A stretch of DNA of 64,000 bases from Nothophaeocryptopus gaeumannii (lineage: Eukaryota; Ascomycota; Dothideomycetes; Mycosphaerellales; Mycosphaerellaceae), in the NCBI GenBank assembly GCA_031771865.1, contig JASISA010000040.1, forward strand, positions 186,001 to 250,000, written 5' to 3'. Position 1 is the stretch's first letter, and the number at the start of each line of letters is the position of its first letter. Of the stretch, positions 32,965 to 45,011 are shown in pieces. The notes below the pieces were generated by a model, which made no database searches, had not been told where the DNA came from, and saw only the letters and a list, made by a program, of their open reading frames with translations. A program made the translations under genes and the position numbers.

Positions 32965-35604
32965 TCATGATCTGATGCGAACCTCCTTAGCCGCAGCATG
33001 ACAGAGCTCCACCCTCACACCAGCTCCCGACAGAACATCAATCCACATCCTCTGCGTATCGCTCAATCGATCGTTTTCAGACTTGACCTCAGCAAACATA
33101 ACCTCACCGCCCTCCTTACCACCTTCTCTTTGAAGTCGCCAAAGAAATAGATCAGGCACGCCACCTCCTCTCGCCGCATACTCTTGCACCATCACCTTCA
33201 TGACAGTGCTCAAAGCAGCAGGGGGAAAGCAAGCAGCAATTTCCAACAAGTCATCGATCTCGTACGTCCAATCAAGTCCAACAACGCAAGTCTGGCGCTC
33301 GTGATGGTCGTCCCATACTCGCTGTATCAGATTGCCCGCTTCGCCATTGCTGATCTCGTTCAGTCGGGCGTTGACTTCCGATATCCGGCTTGGATAGAAT
33401 GCATCTGTATGTAGGTCTAGAGGACACGTCTGATATGCCGTCTGGAAGACATTTGGGATGTAGACAAACAGCACGTCGTAGAAGAGGTCCGCAAATAAGG
33501 TGCGCAAGACTCGGCCTTCGGAGTGATAGCCTTTCCAGCCTATGGCGCGATATGACGAAAGGCACATCTCTTCGACACTGCATTCGCCTTCGAGATTTTG
33601 GATGTCTCGCTCGTCGTCTTCAGTCCTGTGGTCGATGGCCGGATCAAGCCAGATCGTCTTTGCGCCACGGAATCCAGTAGGCCGAGAATCTTGTTCGCTG
33701 TTGCGACGACTGCCATTGCCAGTGACAGCTCGCTCGATGCGAATGCCCTCGAACGTGCGCTCTTCGGCTTTGGCCAGGCGCACGTGATCAAAGTCATGTT
33801 GCTGGCGCTTTGGAATCTTCAGCGACTTCTCGAGCTTTGTAGTCCGTTTCTGAAGGTCGCGATGGAAGATGAGGTGGGTAAGTTGATCTTGGAGACCATC
33901 CTCGCAGGTGCGCAACGCAATGCGCTTGTGATGCTTCTTCTTGGCGTCTGTGTCCTTACATTCTGGAGGCGAAGGATGGTGCAGGTGCATGTAATGCTCT
34001 TCCAAGAGTGCTTTCCGCTGGTACCAGTCGCCACGTCTGGATGTGTGGAACAGTCTCTGATGCAGAAGTTCACATAAGACCTCATGTTCGCGCTTGTGCT
34101 CTTTGAACTTCCCCAGCACGTATGCTCCCTTGTGAACGATGCGCGTATAGACCCAAGCGGGGGAGAGGCGCCGCAGGTATGCTCCCTCGCCAGTGCTGTA
34201 GATGCTGTCTTCCTTCTTCTGCTCCTCGGCAAGCAGTATTCGCCAGCGAGGCAAAACTTCGTCAAAAATGTCAATTACGAGCTGCAGATCTGTCTTTGTT
34301 GGTGTCCCATTGAGCTCTAAGAGGCTGTCAATTCTGAATTGAGTCCGAACTGCTGCTTCGAACTCCAGTAGCAGGGACCGAGAGGGGAAAATGCTGGCAG
34401 AGCGGGAGGCAATGTATTCAGGAAAGTTCCTTCTCGCTATGCGGGCTAGGATGATAGTCGTGAGCGACTTCTCCGTCCACTCGGTTGAGCGATAGAAGAC
34501 GAGATGCACGCGCTCGAAGAGCTTGAGGGCTGGTAAAGAAAGTCGGATGCAAGGACCAGTCTCAGCCATGATCTTGTCAACAAAATAAGAGTCACGGTTC
34601 TCGATCTTACCCGGAGTTGCCTCCCGGCTTGAGTCTTCGGCGTCATCTGAACCGTGCGATGCTGTGGTCTCGTCGGTATCAGATCGCTTCAAGCTGCCCA
34701 ATCGCGACAATGCGGCCTGCTGTGCGCTCGACTTCCTGAAATTTTTCAGAAGTTCTTTCTTGTTCTTGCCTTGAACTTTGAAGTCCTTGGCAAAAGCTTT
34801 CAGCTCGTCCAGAAGCAGAAGTGAAGAGGCTTCCTCTAGGTCCTTGATGAGGTCTTGTGACCGATCAGCGAGAGCGAAATTTTCTCCAAGTGCCGTACCC
34901 TCAGGCGGCTCCAGCTCTCCCGGATTGGTCTGCTCTTGCGATGACGGGGTCGGCAACGTCCGAAACGTTTGCAGCTCATCGATGGCAGCTTGAAGATCTG
35001 CAATGTCGCTATGGTATCCAAGGCGATTGATTCTATGCCAGCTCGACGTCTTGCGTAGGAAGAGCCTGACGTACAGATACTGGCCTTCATAGCTGAGCTC
35101 CCGCCACTGCTTGAACACGGCGTGCTCTGCCTCATCAAACAGATGGCTCTCTTCTTCAAGCACTGTTTCGAGTGCCAAACTGAACGCATCAACATAGATG
35201 GATGTTTTGCCGCGCGTCCATGATCGGCCTTCGAGACGCTCTTGCAAACTCTTGTCGGCCTGTTCGGCAGCTCGAGATGCCTCATACGCTTCGATGGCCT
35301 CCTTGTCTGTCTCGATTGCAGGCAGCGCAGTCTCCAAATCTGTCCTTCTCGATTGTGGCTCCGCTGCCAGCAAATCTTCAGAATCGCTGTCTTCATCGGA
35401 ATCTGGTATGGCATCCCTTCTGCCCTTGGACGCGCTCTTGGGGCTGGTCTTCTGGACGAAGTCGGTAATGTGTCGCTTTACGCGCTTTGCTGGCGGAGTC
35501 TCGAAGTCGTCGGCGCCATCGTCATCGAATTTGGTCGAGGGTGGGTGCGGAATCTTCTTGCCCAGCATTGCATTGTGTTTGGAGGTATTGCTGTCCCGCA
35601 GCAT
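32965..35604 (-). CDS. fan1: Fanconi-associated nuclease 1 (FAN1) homologue
   Basis: FAN1 is a structure-specific nuclease that resolves interstrand crosslinks. The 879-residue single-exon protein has a basic, Ser/Asp-rich N-terminus with likely nuclear signals (PPAKRVKRHITDF). A helical middle follows (FRKSSAQQAALSRLGSLKRS, then RLSPAWVYTRIVHKGAYVLG and LCELLHQRLFHTSRRGDWYQ, as in the TPR part of FAN1). The C-terminal VRR-NUC domain has PDLFLW at about 817-822 and EVK at about 839-841 with a following LSDTQRMW; together these form the PD-(D/E)XK active site. It lacks the UBZ finger of animal FAN1, as do other fungal forms. I start at the ATG at 35604, since the 92 codons upstream lack an ATG. 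Confidence 0.93.
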   Translation of the reverse strand: MLRDSNTSKHNAMLGKKIPHPPSTKFDDDGADDFETPPAKRVKRHITDFVQKTSPKSASKGRRDAIPDSDEDSDSEDLLAAEPQSRRTDLETALPAIETDKEAIEAYEASRAAEQADKSLQERLEGRSWTRGKTSIYVDAFSLALETVLEEESHLFDEAEHAVFKQWRELSYEGQYLYVRLFLRKTSSWHRINRLGYHSDIADLQAAIDELQTFRTLPTPSSQEQTNPGELEPPEGTALGENFALADRSQDLIKDLEEASSLLLLDELKAFAKDFKVQGKNKKELLKNFRKSSAQQAALSRLGSLKRSDTDETTASHGSDDAEDSSREATPGKIENRDSYFVDKIMAETGPCIRLSLPALKLFERVHLVFYRSTEWTEKSLTTIILARIARRNFPEYIASRSASIFPSRSLLLEFEAAVRTQFRIDSLLELNGTPTKTDLQLVIDIFDEVLPRWRILLAEEQKKEDSIYSTGEGAYLRRLSPAWVYTRIVHKGAYVLGKFKEHKREHEVLCELLHQRLFHTSRRGDWYQRKALLEEHYMHLHHPSPPECKDTDAKKKHHKRIALRTCEDGLQDQLTHLIFHRDLQKRTTKLEKSLKIPKRQQHDFDHVRLAKAEERTFEGIRIERAVTGNGSRRNSEQDSRPTGFRGAKTIWLDPAIDHRTEDDERDIQNLEGECSVEEMCLSSYRAIGWKGYHSEGRVLRTLFADLFYDVLFVYIPNVFQTAYQTCPLDLHTDAFYPSRISEVNARLNEISNGEAGNLIQRVWDDHHERQTCVVGLDWTYEIDDLLEIAACFPPAALSTVMKVMVQEYAARGGGVPDLFLWRLQREGGKEGGEVMFAEVKSENDRLSDTQRMWIDVLSGAGVRVELCHAAAKEVRIRS

Positions 35605-36586
35605 GGTATTATTGAGGCATTGTATTCTATATGAGGAGATGGGATGGAGAACGAAGATGGAAATGGAGGACTCGAATGCGGCTGCCTCGCGTTCGTGTCG
35701 CGCTTTCACTTGACTTTGTCTCACGAGCCAGACCCTGCCGAGGTCTGGTGTTCCGAGAGAGGAGACACGCTTCCAACCCTCTTCGACCACCACCTTAATT
35801 AACCACCTCGCGCCTATTCCATCTCCTGCCACCGCTTTCAAACCGCATCTGATCTCGATACTGACGGTACCCGCGGACACATCGTCTCGTCATACGATGC
35901 AGCAAGTCTCGAGAAGCCGCTTGGGAAGACCGTGGCACGTTGTCTCTCGTACCCAAAATGGTGTATTGCCAGCCTACGCCTCCCCATCTCAAAAGTACAA
36001 GTATCAGCCCATGCAGTACCAAACAAATAGTCTCATCGAAGCACCGGGCGGCAGAGAGGCCGTGGAGTCTGGCGGGCGTCCGGTAGCACAGGAGCTAGGC
36101 GACGGCGATCTCTTAAGATGAAAATGAATCATGTCATAGGACCTCTGTCGTTGATGTGTGACTGTCTGTGGTGGGAGCAAGACTCGATCGACCGAGACAG
36201 ACACGCTCAGCCCTCCTCCACGTCGGCCAAGCGATTTTCAATACCCTTGTCCGGCAGGGTTCACGAGCTTCACGGCAAGGTTTTGGGCAACGAACCGAGA
36301 AACCATGCCCACTCCTCCGGCACGAGGACTCCAAGATTCCCAACCACGCGTGCTCTCCAATACCGGCCAAAGAGGGAAAGACACGCGGGTCTGTGGGGAC
36401 GAGGCCGAAAGAAGGATTTCAAGGTCAAGTCAGGAATGCCAGAAATATCTTCTGGTCTTGCCATGTCCTCGCATGAGAGGGCTGTGCAGGCTTGAACGGA
36501 GAGTTGGGAATTGACGAAAACAGGGAACTGGTCACTGGGTGGCAGAAATCACCTCATCGACAAAACTTCGGTTGGAAGAAACAGCC
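35605..36586. other. intergenic between divergent FAN1 and the GH71 gene
   Basis: About 980 bp. Frames of 60-125 codons overlap on both strands around 36120-36500, but none resembles a protein family. It serves as promoter for both flanking genes. Confidence 0.4.
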
Positions 36587-38076
36587 ATGTTTGCGAATTG
36601 GAACTTCAGACTTGTGCAGCTTGCAGCTTGCTTGCCAGCTCTTGCGGTTGCACAGAATGTCTTCGCTCATGTGATTGTAAGGCCGTTCTGTGCAATCCTT
36701 TCGGCTCCCTACTGACAGTGATAGGTCGGCAACACGGCTTACTACACCACAGAACAATGGACATCGGACATTAAGCTCGCTCAGAGCTATGGAATCGATG
36801 CTTTCGTGCTGAATATCGGGACACCTTTCGAAGGAACAAAGGCAACTCAGTTGGTGCGCCTCATCCTCCACGTATCGATATTGGTATCTTTTGCTGACGT
36901 ATACCACAGAGCTACGCCTTCACTGCTGCGAACGATCTCACTGGCAAGCTGTCAACCGATTTCAAGCTCTTCCTCTCTTTCGACTACCTTGGCGGGTCCG
37001 CTGGTGTCTGGCCATCCGACAACGTCACATCTATCCTTCAGACGTACGGGCCTAATGGTGCTTACTTCCAGGTCGACGGCAAGTCTCTGGTATCGACCTT
37101 TGAGGGTACAGATAACATCACTGACTGGGCTTCAATCAATGCCACGGTTGATGGCGGTATATACTTCGTTCCAGACTGGACCAGCAAGGGCGCGGGCGGA
37201 TTCAGTGCTGACCTTGTCGATGGAGCTTGTGAGTCTCACGGCACTTCATCATGCTTGCCTTCTCGCTAACAGATATCAGTCTCCTGGAACATGTGGCCCG
37301 ATGGACCAGTCGATGTCTCAACCACTGCTGATAACGCCTGGGACGCCGACTTCCTCAAACTTGCCGGCAAGAGCTACATGATGGGCGTATCTCCTTGGTT
37401 CTACACTGATCTGCCCTACTACAACAAAGCCTGGGTCTGGCGAGGCGACAACGCATGGTCTCTGCGATGGAACCAAACACTCGAAATTCTGCCCGAGTTT
37501 GTCGAGATCGTAACCTGGAACGACTACGGCGAGTCGCACTACATCGGACCCATCGTTGACGCGGGTATTCCAACCGGAGCCGAGACATACGTCGATGGCT
37601 ACCCGCACGAGGCCTGGCTACAGACTCTCCCATACCAGATTGCTGCGTACAAACATGCGTACAACGCCGCCAATGCAGCCCCAACTGTGGACGCCAGCAA
37701 GATCGTTTACTGGTATCGAACCAGTCCGGCCAGTACTGGTACTACCGACGCCACTGGAAATAACTGCAAATCTTGTATCAATGTTGGCGGGTATCAGACT
37801 TGCTATGCCATTGATGAAATACTTGAGGATGAGGTATTTGCAATTGTCCTGGCTTCTGAGGCCGGTACTGCTACCATCTCGATTGGTGACAGCACTTCGA
37901 CGTACTTTGTCGTTGCTGGACAGAACTTCATATCGAAGGCTTTTGACAGCAATACTGGCAATGTATCGGTTGCTCTTGGAAGCATATCGGGTACTGGGGT
38001 CGAGATCACGGCAGCGCCGGCGAGTGGCGTTGCGAACTACAATGCTTGGGTGGGTTGTGCGGGTTCCTGTTCATAG
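36587..38076 (+). CDS. secreted alpha-1,3-glucanase (mutanase), GH71
   Basis: GH71 enzymes hydrolyse alpha-1,3-glucan of fungal cell walls and take part in wall remodelling and spore release. Four exons (36587-36676, 36725-36853, 36910-37228, 37280-38076) join in phase to 444 residues. A clear signal peptide (FRLVQLAACLPALAVAQ) is followed by FAHVIVGNTAYYTTEQW and SYGIDAFVLNIGT. The acidic catalytic region has LFLSFDYLGGSAGVWP and QVDGKSLVSTFEG, and the conserved FVEIVTWNDYGESHYIGPI lies near the end of the barrel. The C-terminal 140 residues form a beta-rich Ser/Thr/Gly domain with paired cysteines (NNCKSCINVGGYQTC). Introns are 48, 56 and 51 nt. Confidence 0.92.
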
Positions 38077-39809
38077 CCTTGTCACTTCGTAGGACAATGG
38101 AAGCCTATGCCATCAATGACGACTTGTACACTCTACGATGTCAATGTCTACGCCGTTCAAGCTCTTGAGTTGGTCTACAGGAGGAAGGAACCGCATTGCC
38201 AAGCCACTAGCGCGCTTTGAGTGAGTTAATCCGAGAGACCGCACCTCACAAAATTCGGTCCTCGGCGCAGAGCCCCTGGCCAACAAGGAGTTGTATACTG
38301 CTTCAATTGCCATGCCGGACGCTACATGGCACACAAGAGCAGCAAGCTTCTTCTTACTGGCTTCCAAATTCTTCCGGCGTGGCTCATTTCCATCTTCCCT
38401 CTCGAGAAACTAGCTGTATATATGGCAAGATTGCCCGTCTACCCAATCACAAGTTCGCCCTCTTAGCTCAGGTTCGCCAGCCTTCGTCGCAGCTCAGCCT
38501 ATCCACCGATCTTACAAATTCCGCAGGGGTAGAGCGCGTCACTAGTACCTCCCAGGCTTGTACCTGACTATGACGAGGTCATTGGTTCGAATCCAGGTAT
38601 TTTCACCCTGTGTGCGCCTCACAACATCAAAGTCTAACTTCCATGCAGTAGAGGGCAATCGCAATTACTATTTTACTCTTTTGCCTTAGCTTTTGCTTGT
38701 AACCTCGACATTTAATTGAAGTGACGAGAACATAGCGGATCATCTGACCTAGTTAAGTCTAAGAGATTGCTTAAGGTCGAGATCATAGAGTGGGTCGGAG
38801 TTGATCACCACGGTGATATTTTTGGCATGATAATCATACAAAGTGACAACTTCCTTCCTAGCTTATAGCAAACACAAGCTACCCTACCATACTATCGCTG
38901 GATCAAATTCCGCGCCGATCATGTTTAGACTCCGTGGTTCTCGTTCCAGAAAACAATTTGATCATATGATAGCTCGTGCTAAGTGTCGTATGTGTCGGAT
39001 CAGCATCATGAAAAATCAGATCTGGGATCCATTACCATCGATTCCAATCTTGGAACATGGGAGCATATGATGCGCCGATGATGCCGATGGACTTGACAGT
39101 TATATTGACCGCCTGAGCAGCAGCTTTGAGAAACAGCATGGCTCTTCAATGCTTCAGGTACCTTGCGACAGGCGTGGAATGCAGATGCCGTCTTATTTGT
39201 TTTCATGGCGTTAAAAAACGAGGAGCCAGCTATTCCGCCGCATTCGCAGCTTTTGCATAGTGGATCTCAATATCGACATCATCCTGGCAGATACTGGATT
39301 CTCATTGCAGGTGCATGCATTGTTAGCAGGCCTTCTCGTTGGCTCCATGGCTTGTGCCTATGCAGGAACAGCGCCTCAAAGTCAAAGGCTTGCTCGCATC
39401 ATGTCCGATGAGACCGAGTGAGGTTGAATTGCATGAGCAAGATGGAGGATGCTGAGGCGGAGGTGATGTAATGTGGTATTCGATTTGTTTGCAACCCCAT
39501 GGGCAACGCAGAATGCGGAGACGATACGGGATAGCAGAGGGTCGAATTCTCGTTCGTATGCTGTCAGACGGGTATTGTGGTGCCGAGTTGCTTGGGTAGA
39601 TGGCCAAAGCGCCCGTTGCAGATCGATGCGTCGCTATTCGCTCAGTAGTGTCCCAAGCCTCTTCAAGCTCTGTTCATTGTCATCTTGTCGATGACAAGCA
39701 ATACCGCACAAGCCTCTGTCTGGGACTACATATGTGAAATCGAAGGTTGGCCTGGCTCCAAAAGAAGCGGCTACAGTTCCGACGATATCTCATTGGCATT
39801 ACACGTCTA
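38077..39809. other. 1.7 kb intergenic region with a tRNA-like locus
   Basis: No protein-coding gene is supported. The part around 38640-39060 is richer in A and T than its surroundings. A tRNA-Thr-like sequence lies at about 38511-38605. I found no terminal repeats. Confidence 0.4.
38511..38605 (+). tRNA. tRNA-Thr(AGT)-like sequence with a 22 nt intron, 5' half degenerate
   Basis: The 3' half is tRNA-like: B-box GGTTCGAATCC in a T arm, and an anticodon stem CGTCA (38537-38541) pairing perfectly with TGACG (38571-38575). The loop is CT-AGT-A plus A, interrupted after position 37 by a 22 nt insert (38548-38569) that ends in ACT, complementary to the anticodon, as in true tRNA introns. The D-loop remnant GGGGTAGAGCG is present. 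However, the 5' acceptor strand and D stem do not pair with the 3' side, and the T stem has an outer mismatch. It is probably a tRNA-Thr relic; a functional gene is unlikely. Confidence 0.45.
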
Positions 39810-42545
39810 TCATACATATACACTGGTATGCCGCCTCTGTCGCAATTCATGTCTGTCTTGTGGTCCCGAAGATTGGTTCGACTCCTCATTTGCTCCGGCG
39901 TACATCCTCCCGGGCGTAAGAGGTTCCACGTCGCGGCTGGTAAAGCTACAGTGACCCGCCTCATCGATCTGCTCCTCGCTTCTCACTTCACCCCATTGCA
40001 CGGCAACGAAAGCGGCATCTATATCATCTTTGGGTGGATGACACGCCGCCGCAATTGCGACGCTGCAGCTGGAGGCGACCGGCATCTGCGAAGAGAATTT
40101 CCTCATGCCCAAAACGACTGCTCCCACAAGTAGAGCAATGCCGAGTAGCATAGCCGTTAAGATCGGGGGGCAGCTATATCCGACGGAAGAAACGTCGCTG
40201 CTCGTGCTCGGTTCGCCGTCGTAGTACGTGTTTATCCGAGCTAGGAAGATGCTCTGCGAAATGAGCCAGTGCAGAGTTGCCGAGATGATCAACAAAGGAC
40301 CACTATATCGCAGAGGGAGCTGTAAATAATAGGTTGATCGTTGCTGGCCGTGCGGTGTCGTAACTCGCAAGGGTTTCTTTCGCATGGCGTACATGGACCA
40401 TTCCTTCGCCAAGAGTAAGGAGGTGAGAAGCGAGTTGTAGAGAAGATATAAGAACGAGCAGATTGCCTGCGGGCAATTGGCTAGCAGCACAGAAGCGACA
40501 AGCCCCGAAGCACCTTCTGAGGGTAAATTGGCATCAATGAGGGCGCGAGAATCAATGGAGCCAAAGCCGATTGAGTAAGGGTCTGCGCCATTGCCTCGAA
40601 GGGCTTCCTGTCCCAACGCCAAAAGACCACCGGTGGTGCAGATTCCAATGATGATGAGGATAAATGCGACTATCCATCGCTTCCACGAGGCAGCGGTGAA
40701 CCACCGTGATTGCTTGGCTTCGAAGAACGTGACCGGCAGCGGATTTGTGTTGGGCTTCCCGTCTTTTGCGTTGGTTCCTGCCTCGCGCCAGTCCTTGATA
40801 TTCTTGCGACTCATAAGACATCTGCCTTTGGTGAGAGGGTCCGGTCGTTCGAGGTACGAGGAGATCGCGTCTCCAATCGTGACCAGTGTGGGATCTCTTT
40901 GGCAGTAGAGCGTGAGAATCATGGCCCCGCTCTTGAGACAATTAACCAGAATAACCGACACCAAGATGGCCAAAGAGAATTGAAGTTCGCAATGAGGAGG
41001 TGAGACCTGCGCAAGGCAGTACGCAATCTTCTTGCCGTTGATAGTCCACTCATCGGCGTTCTTCCTGATACTCGATGGACTGCAGCGACTGTATGACACG
41101 ATCCCAGAGCTATAGTTCTCTGCACAGATCCACCAATACTACAGCGAAGGTGAGAATGTTAGCGCATGCTTAAGGCGAACCTTGCTGGACCACTCACTGA
41201 GAGAGTATACGAAGTCTCAAAATTGTCTACCACCATGAACATCGTCTCGTTGGCAAAATTGCCAGGCTCATTTGTTACGGCCAGTACGTTGTTGAAATCG
41301 CTCACGAACGAGGTGCTGTAAGCCGAGATGCAATCGCCTGGACGCACTGTCAGCTGAGGTAACCAGCTGCGGTTATCTTAAATCATACTGTTGCTCAGGT
41401 TTTTATACGAGGATTGATTGTTCACAGTGTCTTTCCACATGGACTGCAGAGTAGGCAGTCGCGTGTCATCGAGTGGCATGCTGACGTTGTAGTCAGTCGG
41501 AGCGCCTGCCCATGGAATGTCGATGCTGAAATTCCCGCCTTTTAGCCATTGCGGACTAACAACAACGGCTGTATATTCGTTCGAGTCGATTGTCTTGAAG
41601 ACAGCGGAGTTATATAGAAGATGGATCGGAACGGAAGCCAGACCCAACACCCACCACAAGGCAACGCGATGCCACTTTATTCTTGACAGATTGCGTGTTG
41701 ATGCCACACCAATATCCATCCAGTCGCCCTTGGCGTGCGCTCGATCTACCTCTTGGCGCGTAGGTGCAGAGAGAGCTTGCATCGTGTAGTTCGAAGCACT
41801 GAGCAATAGCGAGCTCAGCACGTTGATCACAATATGTAGCCATGTGGTCCATTTGTTGACCACGTCACAGGAGCCTATTCCGCCATTAACTTAAGCTCTG
41901 TTTTGTGTTTTATTATTATAAGTATACATACCTTCATACGCTGTCCCGATCCCAGCCTTCGATCCGAACTTGGCGGCAGCAGTAATCGTGAGGATGACGT
42001 TCATAAGGAGCACGCTGGCCGCCGTAATTGCACATACTAGCACGCCGAAGTGCCATCCTGATCGCTTTCTTCTTTTCACCCGCAGCAAGGACGATTCGCG
42101 CGAGAATCCTGTTTGAGTTGTGCCAATGCCAATTGCAAGCTCTTCATTCTTCTGAAGCTCATAAGACCCCGGTTCTCCGGAGAATGAGCGAGCATGTCCA
42201 ATGAGGCCTTTCGAGTCGTCATCGTCGCCGGGCCAAAGGCTGGTTTTCGTCGAGGCATAGCTAGGTGCTCTGTGATTCGCAAGACCGATTAACGCTGAAC
42301 TGTAGGTTGTCCAAGCTGTCGTTCGTGGCTCGGACGGGCTTTCGGAGTAAGGTATCGTAGGACGATGCCACCATCTTGAGTGCAACAGGTGATCGAAGGA
42401 AGCGAGCAGTGCAGGGCTGAATACGAGAGACATACCTCGCCTTTGGCAGCTCACTTAGCTCCACCTCGTCATACCGCTCATACTCTCGCCCGTCGTAGCT
42501 CTCTCGCACTGGACCATATCCTGAAGGTCCCAGAACGGAGCTCAT
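39810..42545 (-). CDS. DUF6536-type multi-pass membrane protein
   Basis: Five exons (42545-42436, 42374-41932, 41874-41389, 41346-41198, 41138-39810) join in phase to 838 residues. Introns are 61, 57, 42 and 59 nt. The cytosolic N-terminus is Ser/Asp-rich. RVKRRKRSGWHFGVLVCAIT begins the conserved domain, followed by WTTWLHIVINVLSSLLLSAS, the Arg/Asp-rich loop EVDRAHAKGDWMDIGV and WWVLGLASVPIHLLYNSAVF, the hallmark block of these fungal proteins. An external loop with N-glycosylation sites and cysteines follows. Four or more additional membrane segments come next, including LLAKEWSMYAMRKKPLRVT with GPLLIISATLHWLISQSIF and TAMLLGIALLVGAVVLGMRK. The family is frequent in filamentous fungi and has no known function. 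Confidence 0.85.
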
Positions 42546-43492
42546 CGCTGCTGGCCTGTACTCGCTCCATGGAAGAAGGGAAGAAAGATGGAGGTGGACT
42601 GGCTCAAGGAGGTATCCAGCGCAAACCACTCAAGCGGCGGCCATCGTGACCCGCGGGACTCCGAGTAGTTGTCGCCATTTCAGCTGCGGTCCTGAACTCA
42701 GCCGATCTCTTGACGTTTTCGCGTATGCGAAGAGCGTTAACTGCATGCGGCTTGTCTTGTGCTGCCGAAGGAGCTGAAGGAGCTGTGAAGGATGCTCGGA
42801 TGCGGGAGCCTGCCCCGAAATGCCAAAGCGTGCAAAGCTACTGCCGGATCCATCAATGTCGCTACTAAATTTAAAGCTCGGCTAGTGAATGCCGTCAATA
42901 TTCTCCGACTGTCAATTCTTCGAGCAAGAAGCACAGAACGTTTCGATACCAGCACTGCGCCAACAACCCTACCTCCCTTCCGTTTACAAGCGCTTTGAGA
43001 TGGCTTCAGGTTTGCCTCTTGAGGAGAATGTCGCCAAACCGGACGAGGACTGATGGGAGCCGATGATCAAGGATAATTTCAGATCCTTGTCGCCACCAAC
43101 GATATGATGCAGATCTATCACTTATCAGCATCACGCTCGAAATCTTCCTTGAAATCGCCTGCATGCGGTGACGCGGACTGAGACCAACAAGACGCGACTT
43201 GAGAACCATTTGACGGCGTGCGGCTGAAGAGAAATGTGCCGCATGAAGTAGTTCTGCATTGTGACAGGGGCCGTGAACAGCTGATGAGCCCGAACGCAGA
43301 GCGTATCACGCTTGGGCCAAGCAAACCATTTCAGTTGGGTTAAAACTTAGTGCTGTCGAGAACACAGCTCGAAGGTTTAGACTGCTCTACATTCGGTCGA
43401 TCCGTTTTGCATCTGCCGACGCGCCAATCTCAGCTCTCGTTCGCCATGCCAGCAAGCAGTGTCTTGCAAAATCTACAAATACACTTGCTCGA
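42546..43492. other. intergenic, no supported gene
   Basis: About 950 bp with the promoter of the membrane-protein gene and the 3' flank of the isochorismatase-fold gene. Only short overlapping frames are present. Confidence 0.4.
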
Positions 43493-44354
43493 TCAATATG
43501 CTGCCGGGCCGCTGCGCTTCAACGCAGCTGTGGCTTCCTCCAAAGTGATGACATGCACAGGCAAGAAGGGCAAGATACCAGTCAATATCGATTCGTTGAC
43601 CACCGTGTTGTTGGTCTTTGGCCCAGCCTGGAAGGTCGTGTTCAAAATAACATACCTACGATTGTCAGCAATCTGCGCCAGCTCCATGTGGACTGATATC
43701 TCAAGACACTCACACATTGTAGTCAAGATCAAACAATCGATAAGCTGTTGCAATCACGACACCGCTGGTCGCTATCCCACTCAGAATGACAGAATCGATC
43801 TTCTGTGCCCTCAAGATCTCCTCCAACTGGTTGCCGGCACCCGCATAGAAACGCGCCTTTGGCAGGACGACTTCGCCAGCCGACTCATTTACACGGAGCT
43901 GTGGCCAGATTCTCGTCGTCGTGGTATTCTGAAGCCCAAAGAACTCCGGGGCTCCACTGGTCTCGAAAGGCACCGGCTTTCCGCTCTGGACGCCGAGCTC
44001 TGGTTTATGTGAGTTGACATATGCTACGGCTGTGTAGATCGACAGTGGCGGAGGGTCTTGTGCGCGAACGGTGTCGACCCAGGTGACGAGGTTCGAAACG
44101 AAGGCTTTTCCGGCAGTCGTATTCTCATATCCGTAGATGGCTCCGTTCTCGACATCGAGGTTGAGGACGGCGTAGTATTTGCCAAAGCTGAGGGCGGCGG
44201 ATTCATTCGGCTTCAGACTTGACGGAATGCATGTCGGATGGCAGTTGTACCCAATGTTACTGAAGTCGATCTGGGAATCGTTTGCCTGGCCGAGTGCGAG
44301 TAGAGACAGTTGTGCCATGCACAAGAGCGAGAAAGACTTGGATGATGCAAACAT
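43493..44354 (-). CDS. secreted isochorismatase-fold (cysteine hydrolase family) protein
   Basis: Two exons, 44354-43714 and 43655-43493 (58 nt intron, GTGAGT donor), give 267 residues. A signal peptide is evident (KSFSLLCMAQLSLLALGQAN). The fold shows YAVLNLDVENGA with the Asp of the triad, VLPKARFYAGAGNQLEEIL with the Lys, and SVILSGIATSGVVIATAYRL in place of the usual TDVCV-type segment. The position normally held by the nucleophilic Cys is Ser or Gly here, so a classical cysteine-hydrolase mechanism is unlikely; subfamilies with TSGVV at this site are known. Cysteines in NCHPTCIPSS and several NxT/S sites fit an extracellular protein. Isochorismatase-like secreted proteins of some filamentous pathogens affect salicylate metabolism, but nothing here shows that role. 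Confidence 0.85.
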
Positions 44355-45011
44355 GATTATGGCGGTCGCTCAATGTTGTGAATGCAAACGACATACTGCG
44401 ACCTATTCCATCTCATATATACCAAGCCGTTCTGCCCGTCGATATCATCGTCATCGGATGGTCCTTCTACCCATCGTCGGAAAACTAGCCCTCCGCCTCA
44501 TGACCACGAGGCTGTCCGTTGACGCTTTTCTTGGAACATTTCTGCTTGCGTTAGGACAATCGCGTTCCCATCAGGATGGAATGACGCTGTTGGGCGCAGA
44601 TGTCTGCTGCAAAGGGAAAGTCATGACCTGGGAGAGGGCCACTGCAGAGCTGCTGATTAAATGGCCACTTCCTCAGGGCGTGTAGGAGACAGACACTTTC
44701 CCAAAATGGAAGTAGTCGCGCTTCGCCACGGAGGACGTGATACAATCTCCAGAGGTGCAGAGAAGAGCATATGAAATGACAAGCACCCTCACGGACTGCG
44801 ATTGCACTGAACCTTGGAAGACACGAAATCATGGCCGAGGATCATCACGGCTGTTGAAAGTGGTATTAAATTAGTGCGAGGCGCGGCCGTTTCATCCATC
44901 AAAAACGTCAAGATAATCCGGCACACAGTCTGGTTCATCCTCAGCAGAGACTCAGCAGGGCGTACAATTCGTTCTTTCAGACTCTTTCCACCGCGACAAA
45001 CGCCTCCTGAG
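44355..45011. other. intergenic, promoter of the isochorismatase-fold gene
   Basis: A stretch of 657 bp without a supported gene, apart from the TATA-like box noted separately. Confidence 0.35.
44415..44421 (-). promoter_or_regulatory. TATA-like box upstream of the isochorismatase-fold gene
   Basis: On the minus strand the sequence reads GTATATATGAG about 60 bp upstream of the ATG at 44354, a reasonable position for a core promoter element. Confidence 0.35.
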
